Of a stretch of DNA of 64,000 bases, positions 46,155-60,337 are shown piece by piece. The stretch comes from Halicephalobus mephisto (lineage: Eukaryota; Nematoda; Chromadorea; Rhabditida; Panagrolaimidae). The notes below the pieces were generated by a model. That model did no database searches. It was not told the origin of the DNA and saw only the letters and a list, made by a program, of their open reading frames with translations. The position numbers and the translations under genes are program-made. Position 1 is the first letter of the stretch, and each line of letters begins with the position of its first letter. The stretch spans positions 62,001 through 126,000 of the forward strand of contig SWDT01000016.1 of assembly GCA_009193035.1 (NCBI GenBank), read 5' to 3'.

Positions 46155-46960
46155 TGAGATTTTGAAACTGGTGAATTTTAACAGATAAAAATTTTATTTT
46201 ATGGAGATTCTACTTTTAATTTTTTGCATTTATTACAGTATTTCAAGTGGGTACTTTGGTTAAGGATTATTTCTTGTAAATCGACTTGGTTCTCATTAGT
46301 ATATGTATGATAGAAACAGGAAGAACAGTAATAATCTTTGCTCGACAATAAGACACGGATAACAATGATATATCACTCCCACACGAGACAACCGAAGGTA
46401 TCACTCATGCCCTGCAGTATTCTACGGCCCTTGATTTTCAGGCTCTTGCTTCAGATCTTCTCTTTCCAGTGTAGTTTTCTATCCCAACAGTATATAAGGG
46501 TGTTTGTGTAAAAAAGTTAATCTTTGTGGAAGGCTTTTATAATGAATAAGTGCAAGTAGTCGATGGCACTGGTTTTCTACCAATTAGTGTCAGACATTTG
46601 GTGGAAGGAAATATGATTGGAATAAAATAGACTTCGGGAGATAAAGGCGGATAAGAGAAGTTTTGCTTACTGAACATTTAGGAATTGGACCTAGGGAAGA
46701 AAGTTGGCATAATGCGGAAGGCGCTGCCAGCTATCTCGCAACATGCGGATGTTTCTGAGATCCATTTGCGCGCATTCTTGTTTCTACCTGCTTATTTCAG
46801 AAGCTCCCCTACTTTCTTCTCGTCATCGTTCCTTTTCGTCTCTTTTCCACGTCCTCATTGGAATATCTGTCTTTTCTTAATCCTGGACACGTTTTAGGCT
46901 TACTACTAACAAATTGTACTCGATAGGCCTTGATCTCTCAATTTCTGTGAAACCTTCGAA
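46155..46960. other. Spacer between PDPR and SF3B3 with dispersed repeat
   Basis: Contains dispersed repeat copy B (46305-46492) and the SF3B3 upstream region. A 70-codon plus frame at 46685-46897 has no family signature. Confidence 0.4.
46305..46492. repeat. Dispersed repeat, copy B
   Basis: Same-orientation relative of 11720-11905, with insertions, deletions and substitutions throughout. Conserved words: AAGACAC, CTCCCACACGAGACAAC, CACTCATGCCCT and TTGATTTTCAGGCT. It precedes the SF3B3 start by about 470 bp. Function unknown. Confidence 0.55.
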
Positions 46961-49900
46961 ATGCACCTTTATCATCTTTCGCTCCAGCAGCCTACATCTA
47001 TTACTAGAGCTGTTCAGGGCAATTTTGCAGGTATTTCAAAGCAACAGGTACGTCTTTCCGTGAGATTTGAATAACGATGGATATATGGAATCTTTAGGAA
47101 ATCGTCGTTGCACGAGGGTCAGTCTTACAGCTCCTGGTCGTTGATTCTCGTTCGGGAAAGATTGTTATTCGATGTAGTCAAGATGTGTTTGGTATTATTC
47201 GCTCTTTACTGGCTTTCAGACTGACAGCAGGCAACAAAGGTAAGCTAAATTCGTAAAACTTGGCTAATGTCACCTTTGCAGATTATATTGTTGTTGGATC
47301 AGATTCTGGTCGATTCGTTGTCTTAGAATATAACCTTACAAAGAACTGTTTCGACCGTGTCCACCAGGAAACTTATGGCAAAACTGGAGTTAGGAGGATC
47401 GTCCCAGGTGAGTACCTCGCCGCCGATCCAAAAGGCCGTGCTGTTCTTATTGGTGCCGTTGAAAGGCAAAAACTAGTTTACATCATGAATCGAGATGCCC
47501 AGGCTAATTTGACTATTAGTTCTCCGTTAGAAGCTCACAGAAGTTATACGATTTGTTATGCCGTAGTGGGACTTGACGTCGGATTTGAGAACCCCACTTT
47601 TGCTTGTCTTGAAGTGGAGTATGAGGTTCGTTTTTGCTATTATTGGTTTCATATTTTGTTCTGCTTTTCAGGAGGCCGATCAAGACCCCACTGGGGAGCA
47701 GGTGAAGGCTGTTCAACAAATGCTCACTTTTTACGAACTTGATCTCGGTTTGAATCACGTCGTCAGAAAGTATTCCGAACCTCTTCAAGAACGCGGCAAT
47801 CATCTCATTGCAGTTCCCGGTGGCTCTGATGGACCAAGTGGTGTCATTGTTTGCTGTGAGAACTGGATTGTGTACAAGAATCTTGGAGATCAGCCTGATA
47901 TTCGAGTTCCTATTCCAAGACGGAGAAATGATATTGAATACGAGGATCGACCGATGCTTGTTGTTGCTTCAGCAGCTCACAGGACCAAAACTATGTATTT
48001 CTTCCTTATTCAATTCGAGAACGGCGATTTATTCAAAGTTACATTGGATACTGAAGGAGATATCGTCACTAATATGTACCTCAAGTACTTTGATACTGTT
48101 CCTGCAGCAAATGCGTTGTGTATTTTGAAGACCGGTTTCTTGTTCGTTGCTGCTGAATTTGGTAATCAGTAAGTTACTTGTTGTCTTGACCTCCCCTAAA
48201 ATACCTTTTCAGTATGCTTTACCAAATTTCTCGCCTAGGAACGGATGATAACGAGACTGTTTTCTCCTCCGGAACTACTCCTGGCCTCTATAGTTGCCGT
48301 GACTTGTTGAATCTTTGTGCTGTTGACTCCATTGATTCCCTCGATCCATTGATGCAGACGGAAATTGCTGATCTGGCTGGTGAAGATGCTCCTCAAGTAT
48401 ATGCTCTGTGTGGAAAAGGAGGGAGATCAACTCTCAGAGTTCTTAGAAATGGATTAGAAGTGGCAGAGATGGCTGTGTCGGAACTTCCCGGTAACCCTAT
48501 CGCTGTCTGGACTGTGAAGAAGACTGTCGATGAGACAAACCATTCCTACATTATTGTTTCTTTTGCGAACGCGACTCTTGTTCTTGGAATTGACGACAGC
48601 ATTGAAGAAGTTCACGACTCCGGATTCCTAGGAACGTCTTCCACCATCGGTTGTGGCCTTATTGGAGAAGATTCCTTACTGCAGGTTTATCCTGGAGGTC
48701 TTCGTCACATCAAGTCAGACAAACGTATCAATGAGTGGAAAGTCCCTCCAAGAAGATATATCGTTGCTTGTGCCATCAATCGACGACAAGTTGTTATTGC
48801 TCTTTCCGGTGGTGGAATAGTGTATTTTGAGTTGGACATGACCAATCAGCTGCGGGAGTTTTCTGAACGTCGCGAACTGCCAGCAGAAGTGTACTGCATG
48901 AGTGTCAGTGAAATCCCCGAAGGAGAGTTGCGTGCTCGGTTTCTTACTGTTGGATTAGCAGATCGATCTGTGAGAGTGATTTCCCTGGACCCTGCAGATT
49001 GTCTGAGTCCTTTGAGTATGCAAATGGTAGCAGCTGATCCTTCGTCTCTGTTGATTATTGAAACTCCTGATGATTTCGGCTCTGCTTCAATGCTTCATCT
49101 GAACATTGGCCTCGCTAATGGATGCCTTATCAGAACAACAATAGATCAAGTCACCGGAGATCTAGCAGACAGCAGAACTCGTTATTTAGGAACGAAACCA
49201 GTTACGATGTCTAAAGTCATCGTTGAAGGAAGAGATGCTGTAGGTCTTTGAATTACCGTTTGATCATGATTCTTGTTTTACAGGTTATCGCAACATCAAG
49301 TAGATCATGGATCCTTTATCACTACCAGAACAGATTCCATTTGACCCCGATGAGTTACGTTCCTCTTGATAGTTCAGCAAGCTTTATTTCTGCTCAGTGT
49401 ACAGAAGGCATTGTTGCAGTGGCGAGAAATACTTTGAGAATTCTGGCTCCGGAGAAACTGGGCGCTGTTTTCAATCAAGCTCAATACAGACTAAAGTTCA
49501 CTCCACGAAGAATGGTGCACTTACCCAATTCCAAGAGTTTATTCGTCATTGAAACTGATCATGCTGCTTTCACTCAGAATACAAGAAGAGACAGGAAGAA
49601 CGAATTGGTTCAGCAGGCCAATGGCTTGATGGACACAAACGATGAACGTCAGCAAGAGGAAGCCAAGGAGCTTCTGAAGGTTTACCAGAACTTTGATCTC
49701 GATGAAGCCCAGTTCGGTAGTTCGAGGAACAAGAATGGTGCTTGGGCTTCCTCAATTCGGCTTATTAATGCGACCAAAGGCAATACTCTCTGCCATTTTG
49801 AACTCGCTGACTGCGAAGCTGCTTTTTGTGTCGAACTAGTCCATTTCCGATCTCAGCCTGATGCCCTCTTTGTCCTTGTTGGATGTGGCACCAAGATGGA

Positions 49901-52900
49901 AGTTGTGCCGAGGATATCTGCACAAGCTGGTTGTATCTATACATTTATGGTTTCCAAGGGTGGTACAAGCTTTGAATTTATCCACAGGACAGCAACGGAT
50001 GCTCCTGTTTATTCAATCCATCCATTCCGTGGTGTTGTTCTCATTGGTATTGGAAAGAAGTTGAGGCTTTATGATTTTGGAAAGAAGAAACTGCTTCTGA
50101 AGTGTGAAAACAAGGTTGGTTTGGATTTCCTACGGGGTTTGCCAAAGATTCAAAAATGGTTTTATTTTTAACAAATGAAAAACAAGCAAATGCATAAGTT
50201 GATGAGGAACAAAGTAATAGATCCGTAATTTCACCAGGATTTCTTCGACATACTAATACATAGGAAAGTAAGACGAAATAGCCGTATGTGTGGGGCCTTG
50301 GCGAGATTCATTGTGTTTGGAATACTGAGATGAGATGTCTTATAGTTAACTAGTTTAATCATTATTATTCGATGATTGTGATTGCTGTGGGATCGGTGGA
50401 CTTGATCTCGAGTAATACGGAGGGGCAGAGACGGAACTATATCCGATCGCTTTACTTGGACGCATCTGAGAATTACAAGAATTATACTGAAAATTCAGGC
50501 TTATTAATTATTAAATTAATCCCTTTTTTATCTCTAATTTACGACTGTCAACCATGGTTTGAGAAAGCTACAAATATCGTGGGAGACTCCCATATTTTTT
50601 ACATGTTTTTGTGTTCCCTTGAGAGTAGGAATATGTGTGAGTTTCACAAACTTACCATAGTCTGTTGCGTAGATTGACTCGAGAATAAAAAGTGATTACA
50701 TGTGAGTAGTCTCTTGAAGCACGTTCTGAATTCTCGATTGAAAACAGTGTAAATAACTGGATTCAAAGCAGAATTTAAATAACCAAGCCAAAACACAATC
50801 GACCAAACTACTTCATTCGTCTCGATGCTAAATCCGTAGAGAATACTGAATCCCAACCAGCAGAAAATAAAACAACCCGTAACAATAGCGACTGTTTTTG
50901 CCGCTTTAATTTCCAAAGAAAGCCTTTTTTCATAAGCGCAACCGGCACGCTTCCTTGGTCCTCTCCTCATGATCTTGTTAATCATATTGGCTCCGTAAGA
51001 TTTCTTCTTGGATGGGACAGCATTGGGATGGAGGAGCGTCTTGTTGTTATAATTGTTATTATTCAACTGACTATTGTTATTGTTTTGGGGAGGAGTCGCG
51101 ATTTTTGCTCCAACGTAATTGCTGGATATTGCGGCACCAAAGTTAGGGATTACTGTAGCGTCTTCCAAGTTTTTCAGATGAGTTTCTGACCTGGAATTGG
51201 ATGGATTTCTGAAATTTGAACTGATTATAAAGTTGTGGGTGCTGAAACTTGCTTTTTGAGAGGACTGGTTGCTTCATCCAATTCTAGAGAACGTTGTTCT
51301 TTTATTTTTTCCATCGTTTTGTTTGATCCAGACAAGTGCCGTTGCTTTAGTCCGGGCTCACTTGTTGTGGAAAACTGATGGTTTAGGAGCTTTCTTCTGT
51401 CCGAACTTGCTGGAGGTGTTTTTGATCCAGCTAATGAATGCCCTTTTCCTTTCAAAAGCGCTTTTTCTTCTTCTTTTAGTGCCATTTGAATGCTTCCAGT
51501 ACTCCTTCTCGGGGAAGAATTACAATCTCCATTCTTTTCAGCTTCCGCTTCTTTCATTTTTTGTTCTTCAGAATGTCGACGTGCTGGAATTCTCGGAGAC
51601 CTGGATCCATTTCTGGCATATTGTAGACTTGTTGAGCTCCCGTTCATTTGTGCGTAAACTGTTGGTGACCCTCCATTCTGGGAAACTGGAGCGACACTTG
51701 TTCTAAAATTTCATCATGCTTGAGTTACTTTCTTATAAATTTTTTTCACCTGGAACGCGAAGTGTCAATCTGTGTGCTTAGTGATGAGTTTTTCACGGCG
51801 ACACTTGATCCTCGATGGACTCGGAGCATTGGAAGATTTTCTGCTCTGCTAAGGGCAGATGGGTTTTGCATGAGGACATTTTTTGGGTTCTTATTTGCGT
51901 TTGCAGTGACCTGTAAATGAGAAAGTGGTTTTCCATGCTATTAAAAACTTAACCCTACCTGCATCATTCCTGAGTATACGCTCTTCGTTGCAGCACAAGC
52001 AGCAATGTAGATTCGAACATAGACAAAAATGACAATAATCATAGGAATGTAGAAACTTGAGGAAGCACTGAAGATGATGTAGGCTATCCCAGAGTTTGCT
52101 GGTGTGCATTTGCAGTCTTTTGGTTTGCTTGTGTCTGTTGATGCCAGTAGAAAGCTCGGTGAGCAGATGATGAAAGAGCCGATCCATACGGCAGCAACAA
52201 TACATCTGGCTCTGAACTTTGTTACCAGCATCGGGTAATTGAGAGGCTTGATGATGGCAATATAGCGGTCAATGGAGATGGCAACCAAGTTGTAGATGGA
52301 TGCTGTGCACATCCAAATATCCATTGTTAACCACATTGTACACCAAGTGTCACCGAAAATCCAGTATCTATTGAGAGCTTCGTTGGCAATGCTAAACGGT
52401 AATATAACTAGTCCGACCATTAAGTCAGCGACAGCAAGTGATAAAATAAGTAGCCCAGTAGCTGATCGTAATCTCCTTCTGAGAATCACTGCAGCAATTA
52501 CCAGCGCATTTCCAAGAACAACTAACACAACAATTACGGTCAGTACTGAAATTATCGTGAATATCCGAAAGAACCCTGGTTGATTGTCAAGATGAGACCA
52601 TTCATGAAATGTGCATTGCAGCTCTGTTTGGTTGTCTCCGCTTGAGGTAGAAACAGTAGTTTGGTACTGACTAACGATACTCATTTCAAAGGAACGTTGA
52701 AACCTTTGGTAATAGAATCACGTTACGAAATTGGTTCGCCAGCTTTCTGGGTTTAGTTGAATAGTTGATGAGGCTTACCGTTTACTTGATTAAAACTGAG
52801 GCGAATGAGACAAGTAGGTGGAATTTAAACTTGATCGCATTTAGCTCTCGGGGAAGGTGTTTGTATTCGGCATGAAATACGACTGCCGTTTCAGCCTGAA

Positions 52901-55900
52901 AACAAATTTTCCTGTTTTAATAACGAAAGTTCGCTTGAACACGTTGAACTTGCGACACGAAGGATATTTATAAATTGGTTTGCTTTGAACATTTGTAATA
53001 GTTAGGGAGCAAAAGTGGTTTCTGAGAGCTATATGGGTAATTTGCAAGCTTTTCTAAGGATGCTATTAAAAGTGCCATACATTCGAATTAAAGCAACAGA
53101 ATTTAGAGGACAAGATTAGAAGTGAACCAGTTTCAAGCCAGATAAATGTTCTGGATTAAAGCTAATATGTCACGGTCGGGTGATTACATTATAACAGTCT
53201 AATATTTTGAAACGTGTCTAGGCAAAGGGTAGTTTTTTGGCAAGAAATTGGTTGTAGAACACAACTAAAGCAAAGACTGAAGAGAAACAATAACTGGCTC
53301 AATCGAATTTGCACAAATTGCGTCAAGCGCACAGTCCGTTTTTCGTAGATTTTTTTCAAATTACAACTTCTCGTTCAGTGTTTTTCCAAATTACCATAAG
53401 GATAAGAGCGACTAAACTAGAGATTCCTAATTTGGTGTAACTGGAAAGAAAGTAGTTCTTCAAATTAGCTTTTTATATTATTGAAGAAATATGTTCTACA
53501 TTTGGCTTAGCATGCACCTGTTCGTGGAAATGGTAACTTAAATTAGATTTTTACCTAGTGAGATTGAAATCATCAGGAGCTATAAACTAAAATAGCAAAT
53601 ACAACCTGTATGATAGCGGTCTGATGTCATTTGAAAAGCTGAAGATGTGTGGGTGAAAAATATAAATTCCTCATCAGTAAATTAATTTCCTTCTTGGATT
53701 TCTTAAAGAAAAGACGACTTTGTAGTTTGCTACGACAATTACAAAAGTACAATCTACTAAAAATAACTACTCTGTTTTGAAAGTCTCTAAACCTGGGATA
53801 AAAACAATCAGCGAGCTTAATCTTTGCAAGAAAGGCCGTTGTTTTTCATGATTGCGAAATGACAAAATTGAAGAGGGATTATATGTGTCGCATTTAGATA
53901 AAGGAGTAATAGTTGGAATATGTTTGATGCATGACGAAACATCATGTCAACTTTGAAACATACGTGAATAGAATCCAGGATGAGCGGGAATGAAACAGAA
54001 ATAGATTCTAACTGGATGCGTTGAATAACGACTTTTTGTGACATTGTAGAAATTGCGGAAATGAAGGCAAGATACATTGTGATGAATTGTTCCGGTTTAA
54101 TCTAGTTTTATAGTCAAGTCACGATAGTGACAAAATTGAAACAAAAAAGTCATTCCTGAATAAACATGAGCATGAGAGCTTAAATTTAGACTCGACCTTT
54201 TTGTTAATTGGTAAGAGCTGGAAACTCTCACCTTTGCCTGACTTTGAATAGAGAAAGCGTGGTGACTGAAAAAGGACAAAGATGAAGTGTGTTACTAAGG
54301 ATTCAGTGAGTTGACAGACTCGGAGTTTTAAAAATTTCTAAGACAGGAAAAGATTTGTGTGTGCCATGTGGATAAAAACTTGTTCATGGGTTTGAATATC
54401 CACCTAATGGTAGCAATGGACAAAGAATTTCGTGTGATGTTCCGTTAAAATGGAGGATAATAGCTTTCTATTGAGTATTAGGTGTGAAATTGCGTCTGAA
54501 ATCGTTTACATTTCATAAAATCTGTTCAAAAACTCTTTTTTTAGCTCTCAAGGAGCAAGGTCTAGAATAACTTAAAAAGTGAGATAAACAAGATAGTGAA
54601 TTGAGTAGCCTAACGGGAGTGGCATTAGAATGAAATTGACGCCGCGATCAGATTTCTAGGATTACACCGGAAGATGAATCATAAATAATGTGTGAGAAGA
54701 ACAAAAGATGTATATAGTTTGTCGTGTGTTTTCTTGTTTTAGTTTGACCAAACAACTTGGAGATTAGGATTTAAAAGTCGGTAGGTCTTCATGAGCAAGT
54801 CAATCATTGACGTGCTTGCAACAAAACATGGCAGGAAATCAAAAGTCTGATTATAAAATTCGAAAGAGCAACTGTTTAGAGATGCTTGCGAGATAACAGC
54901 TGTGTTCAAAGATTCCCGAGTACGTGAATGGAGACGACTTAGGAGAAATATTGGCTTTATTTTGGAAAAAACAAATCTTCATTAAAACTTGGTCAGCACG
55001 AGTTATTTGATTTATTCATCGGTAGTCATGTTTTAAAATATTAAGTTTCCGCTTACAAAAACAATCTATTTGCATATGCGACAAGATTCAATCTTTTCAA
55101 CGAACTTGGCAGCTGGTTGAAAATGAAATTACCACAATGTCAAAGGTTAGGGTTAATTTTGTCCTCGCTTTTCGTGGGGAAAATAAAATTGCTCCAAGAA
55201 AATTTTGAACTTGTGGGCCAAAGCTAGAAGACCACGCAAATAAATCGATGACGATTAAATGAGGAGCTGATGCTTTGTGGATTTTAATCCAAGTTTGTCC
55301 TAATTTTAATTTTTGCAAGAAGCTGCACTAACCGAGTTTTTATTGGAACGAGACGGTTGGAACGCAATCGGGGTTAAGCGGATGATTAGCGGAAACGGGT
55401 GAAATGTGACACAAGGATGATGAGACATTAGCTGTGTACGGGAAATCAAAAAACAAAGCACATATTTGATGGATAACTTGCAATAATGATCAGCAGATTA
55501 AACCTAATTCTTCTGAGCCAGAACTAAATTTGTGTATTTGCCTGAGGCGCTTGATGAGGGATTCATTTGCTATGCCTGCGTTTGAGCCTATCCTTTTTTC
55601 ATTCATAACCAGCTAGATTGGTCCACCGGAACGAAACGTTACAAGGGGTATTATAATTCCAAGAATTTCCGAAAGTTAAGGCTCTTTAAATTGCATAGAT
55701 GGATATTGGGAGAGCCACATCAATTAAAGCTTGCGCATCTCGAGAGACAAATTTGTTGGTAGAAGCAATGTGAGTCCAGCATTCACGTTCATTTGGAGGC
55801 GTTTATCGCATCTACTTTGAAGGCACTAATGGCATTTTTTGGAATTCTTAGAATCAGAAGAAGGAACACTCCGGAAGCTTAGAGTGCCACTTTTTCAATT

Positions 55901-58900
55901 GACTAGATTTGAAATTTGCATCTGGTTTCCGATTTTAAAATTTTTTCATAAAATGGGGAAATATAGCAATGGAAAATAACAAGTGGTTTGGTGGATTATC
56001 ACGTAAATTGTCGTTGAGCAGGAATCCGAATAGTCACGAAACGTATTCCAGTTAATGGCTGAAATTCGCATGCTGTTTGAGCTTGAGACTACGTTGTGAA
56101 TACTTGTTTTTCTGTTCACTCAGTTGTTATAAGGATAATTGAAATAACAAAAATATAATTTAAATGCAAAAATAAGGGAAATACGAACGAGGAATTCATA
56201 ATGGATACCTCCAGTAGTTCTGGTAGTGAACTTTGGTTTTAGGAATTGACTATTTTTCAAAGCTGTCATAATTGACGCTTTGCAAAGAACATTAGTGATT
56301 GTTCTTTACTTGTCTTTGAGACCGAAACTTGATGGACGGGAAGATGGTCCAAGAGAGTTATTTCTGACACATCTTTAACCTCATCAAAATTAAGCTCTTG
56401 TTATTTTTGAGCGTTTTTAAATAAGAATTATTACGTGGGTCAGAAGTGTGTTTATTTTTGCCTTTATTTTGGTATTCTAACAAGCCGCAATGGGGATTAG
56501 TCACACGCTTTTTGGTATCCTCGTTTTGGAGTTTTGGGAAAAAGCGGGAATAACTACGACAAAATGTGTTTTCCTCAGGAAAAGAGAAACAACAACAAAA
56601 CAGTTTGGGAAATAGTCAATAGAAATGGATCTTGATAAGACGCTTCCTTGTCCGAAGCATCGGTTTATACGAATGGATAAATAAATTTGGGTTTCTCGCA
56701 ACATATATAAATTTCGTTTTGAACATGTGCATGAAGCACCTTGCGTCTAGGATAGCTTGGCACTTTTTGCAAAAATTAAAGATAAGTATGCTTCACCGGC
56801 TTCAAACGAAGAGGCGAAAGTTCAAAACGAATCCTACAACAAGCATGCTGAACACGATGATGAACTTTTGGGGGGACGGAAATGTGGCAAAATAGAAATG
56901 ACGGAAAACTTGCCAAGTAGCAAACTGCCTTTTTAGGAACTCCCGCAGCTGTGGAATGCATGATTGTTCTTTTAGGGGAAGATTTTTGTTTTTTAGGAAA
57001 AAGACAAAACTTAAAACAAAGTTCAATAAAATTACTAACGTCGGTCAGACATTTTGAGTTGAATTGTTGAACTCCCTAACTTCAAATTGTTATGACAAAA
57101 AGCGCATTAGCATATCAAAGACATGCTGTAATTCCAGGCAATAACGTTGCTGAGAATATGGCAAGGGTGTTTAAAATTCACGAAAACAAATTGACTTCCT
57201 TGTATAAAGTAAGATACGCTTTTAATCAGTGAACCGAAACGACCAGGAAGCATTTTCAGTTGTGGGAAAGTGAGACGAGTGATTTAGAAATACGGTACAT
57301 AAGCATGGGATATTATGTTTTGTTCATTTGGTTGAAATTTAGAAGTAAATACCATGAAACCAGGAAGTATGAAACACGATGTTAGCACGCATTACATAGT
57401 CACATTAGGGAATATTATCGACTCAGCAGGTGATGAAATTCCCGGGGAACAAGAATCATTAAATTGTTTTAAAAGTTCTCTTTTTAGCAAACTCCAGATA
57501 CAATTGTTGACATCAAGTCGATTGGAGGCCGTATAATAGTTGCAGATATTCAAGAATCGGTCCACTTCTTCCGGTATAAAGGAGCGGTGAGTTTAATTTA
57601 TAGCCTTGGGATAGAAGTACTCAAGATAACTGGTGAAAGGATTGAGACACGACTTAAACCTATCATTGATAAGGGGTTTTGAGACAAAAAAACCAAAACT
57701 GGGAAAACCGGTATTTATTTTATGACTGGCTAGTTGTCGCTTGTTATCCGGTTGTTTTTGGAAATGATGCTCATAGTCTAGGTCCTTTGGGAACAATTTA
57801 TTACTATGTACTTGGAAAAAGATATGAAATATGGCTGAGCAAATTACAAAAAAGAAAATCTCAAAGATTTATTTTCGGCACTGAACTGTGGTTTCATCAA
57901 CAAATTTAGAACGAATCAATGGGGTAAATGAAAAAAGCTTTATTTCCAATGTAATTTTTCAGGACAATCGTATTGTGGTGTTTGCCGATGAAACGACGCC
58001 ACGTTACGTGAGGGCGACCTGCATTCTTGATTATGACACGGTCGCAATTGGTGATCGCTTTGGAAACCTGGCTGTGGTAAGTTTTTCGCAATTCATTGAA
58101 AGTAGACAATAGTTTGTTTAATTTGGGATTAAGAAACAAATAGAGGAACTCTAGAATAATATCAAGTCATGAGGCGGTTGTCTGTACTTTGTTGTAGAAA
58201 TTTATTTCTGAAAAAACGTGGGAGGATGTCAGAATAACACTCAGATTATCAATGACTATTTAAGCTAGACTAATTCCAAGGCACAAGGGAAATGAAAAAG
58301 CATGCAAAGTTGGACTTGAAAGACGGAGTTTGTCAAACTTGGGAAATCATCAACCAATAGTAATCTAAAGGCCATTTCCGGAGGACGCTGTCGTTAGTCT
58401 TTGTTTTTATTTTGAAAAAGCCTAAGACAAAAAAACAACTAAAAATGTTGCTGCGACAAAACCAAACGACTAAGACGAACGAAAGTAGCCACCGTCAGGC
58501 AGCCACTTTTTCTTTGGATTTATGGGTGAAAACAAGTTGCTTTTTAAATTCTGAGCTTAGATTAAAAGTCACAAATAACAAAGACCAAATGTAGCTCGCA
58601 ACATCTTATTCTAAATAAGGCTTCTTCCTCGTTAGTTTTCATTTTGTTTTCAGTTTACTTTAAAATTCTTCTAATAATGTGCAAGGATGATTGATAATGA
58701 ATATTTAGACGAGCGAGGATCTTGTTCAAAAATAGAAGCTTGTTTAATTGGCCACAAGCGAGTAATAATATGACATTTTGCCATGTACTTTTTAAAAACA
58801 TGGATAAAGGGGGAAACCCAGATGGCTAAAAGCTAATTGGTGTTCTCGGAACAACGATAATATGATTCTCATGTTTTGAAACGCTGATTGCCAACATTCT

Positions 58901-60337
58901 ATGCTTGGCTGTTTTTATCCTTTCTTGGAAATCTTAAACGTTTAAAAATCAGATTGACTTTGGCCATTGATAATAGCCCAAAGAGCGAGAAAGTTCGTCC
59001 AAAAACTCGTCAGAATAATTTGATTCCGATTTTGACAAGAGTTTTCCTTTAGCATTACATAGTCTGAAATGAATGGGACCAAGTTCGGGGGAGATGGTTT
59101 CATTAACGAGAGAAGCTTGTTAGCTCAAAAAGAGGCTAAGGGCAGTTCCAGACTTGAAAACTGAAATATGATTACGTCAGAAGATTGCTTGAATAACAAT
59201 AATAAATTTCAAATAAACTTGCAAGTTTTTCAATTTAAGATTGGAGTGTAATGATCCAGAAAATTGGGTATGAGCACTGATTTGTGGTCGCTTTTTATAG
59301 AAAGCGCAAAAATATACTAAGGAAAGGGTTAAAATTTAGGGATTTGTCAAGGAGTAGTTTTTACTCTTTGGAATGCGTGAAAAACTCCACTATGTTGTGT
59401 GGAAGAGCATTTCCGCTGACGTTTACATCAATTTGTATCTAAATTGCTTTACTCCTAGATTTTGGGGAATTTGTACAGCTTTGAAGAAAGAAGACGTGTA
59501 AACAATAATTGAATTAGTTAGAACTAGAATAATTTTCAGCTCAATTTTTGAAATTTTAATAACAAGAATTGTAATTTAGAGAAAAATATTTTTTTGCAAT
59601 TTCTGAGTTTGCGCACAAAGGAAATGGACTTGATGAGAATAGAAAAAAATTGTTTTTTCTGGATATTTGCTACTGAAATTAGCTCGCGTCCTCTCATGCT
59701 AATTATTTTATAATTCTGGAAACCTCTCGAAAATTTCAAAAATTCATTTCGCAACAATTTTGAAAGAAATTCATAATTTTTACAATAATGCAATGTTATT
59801 TTAGATTCGACTCCCAAAGGATATTAGTGATGATGTTCAAGAAGATCCAACTGGAGTCAGAGCTTTGTACGATAGAGGGAACTTGAATGGAGCTCCGCAG
59901 AAAGCCGATATGATTGCTCATTTTTACATTGGCTCTATGATCTCATCATTACAAAAAGTTGCTTTGGTTCCTGGAGCAGAAGAAGCCTTGGTTTATTCAA
60001 CCATTAATGGAGCAATTGGTGTTTTCTTGCCTTTTGTAAGCAGAGATGAGTTCGAACTCTTCCAAACCTTGGAGATGCATATGAGAGTCGAGAACCCTCC
60101 TCTTTGTGGTCGTGATCATCTTGCTTACAGATCCTATTATTGCCCAGCTAAAGGAGTCGTTGATGGAGATATCTGTGAACAATATAGCATGCTGGAGTCT
60201 TCAAAGCAAAGGGAAATTGGAGAAAACCTTGGGAGGAAGGCCACGGAGGTAAGGTCAAGGCTATTGAAGCTGATTGTAATCTTTTGTTTCAGGTGATCAA
60301 GAAGCTCGAAGATATGCGTACTCGTTATGCCTACTGA
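46961..60337 (+). CDS. teg-4: Splicing factor 3B subunit 3 (SF3B3 / SAP130)
   Basis: Core subunit of the U2 snRNP SF3b complex, needed for branch-point recognition. Ten exons: 46961-47047, 47098-47239, 47282-47625, 47672-48168, 48213-49239, 49284-50114, 57488-57586, 57963-58076, 59805-60248 and 60293-60337; 1209 residues (1217 in human). All joins keep frame. Seen: start [20 protein letters not shown], the beta-propeller (MMS1/CPSF-A) repeats, and the C-terminal CPSF_A region [20 protein letters not shown] with the end [12 protein letters not shown]. The intron 50115-57487 is 7.4 kb, far longer than the other introns, and hosts an antisense receptor gene; the flanking exons join as KCENK/QTPDTIV, matching the family. 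Adjacent to adenosylhomocysteinase, as teg-4 and ahcy-1 are in C. elegans. Confidence 0.95.
50644..52684 (-). CDS. Biogenic-amine-type GPCR nested in SF3B3 intron
   Basis: Class A receptor, most like alpha2-adrenergic/octopamine types by TM5 ([20 protein letters not shown]). Four exons: 51959-52684, 51750-51910, about 51248-51702 and 50644 to about 51198; the join between the last two is not resolved. TM3 has the amine-binding Asp ([10 protein letters not shown]) and the DRY motif ([10 protein letters not shown]); TM7 has NPVIY. TM6 reads [14 protein letters not shown], with Gly where CWxP normally has Pro. The third intracellular loop is very long (over 300 residues), rich in Ser, basic residues and an Asn run, typical of Gi/o-coupled amine receptors. 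It lies on the opposite strand inside the 7.4-kb SF3B3 intron. Octopamine (OCTR-1-like) or tyramine receptor is my best guess. Confidence 0.82.
52685..57487. other. Right part of SF3B3 intron, receptor upstream region
   Basis: About 4.8 kb upstream of the nested receptor's start codon and inside the SF3B3 intron. No frame here looks coding (short minus and plus frames only). Likely holds the receptor's promoter, 5' leader exons and enhancers. Confidence 0.4.
58077..59804. other. SF3B3 intron 8
   Basis: A 1.7-kb intron with no nested gene seen. The 3' acceptor at 59801-59804 (TTAG) precedes [20 protein letters not shown]. Confidence 0.5.

Noticed and set aside
47573..47672. SF3B3 exon 4 frame extended leftward into 47573-47671
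   Set aside because: The upstream part is the other frame of exon 3 plus intron; the TTTTCAG acceptor at 47671 gives a continuous protein.
51269..51706. 145-codon plus frame inside the nested receptor
   Set aside because: Antisense to the third-loop exon of the receptor; Phe/Leu-rich because the sense strand is Lys/Glu-rich.
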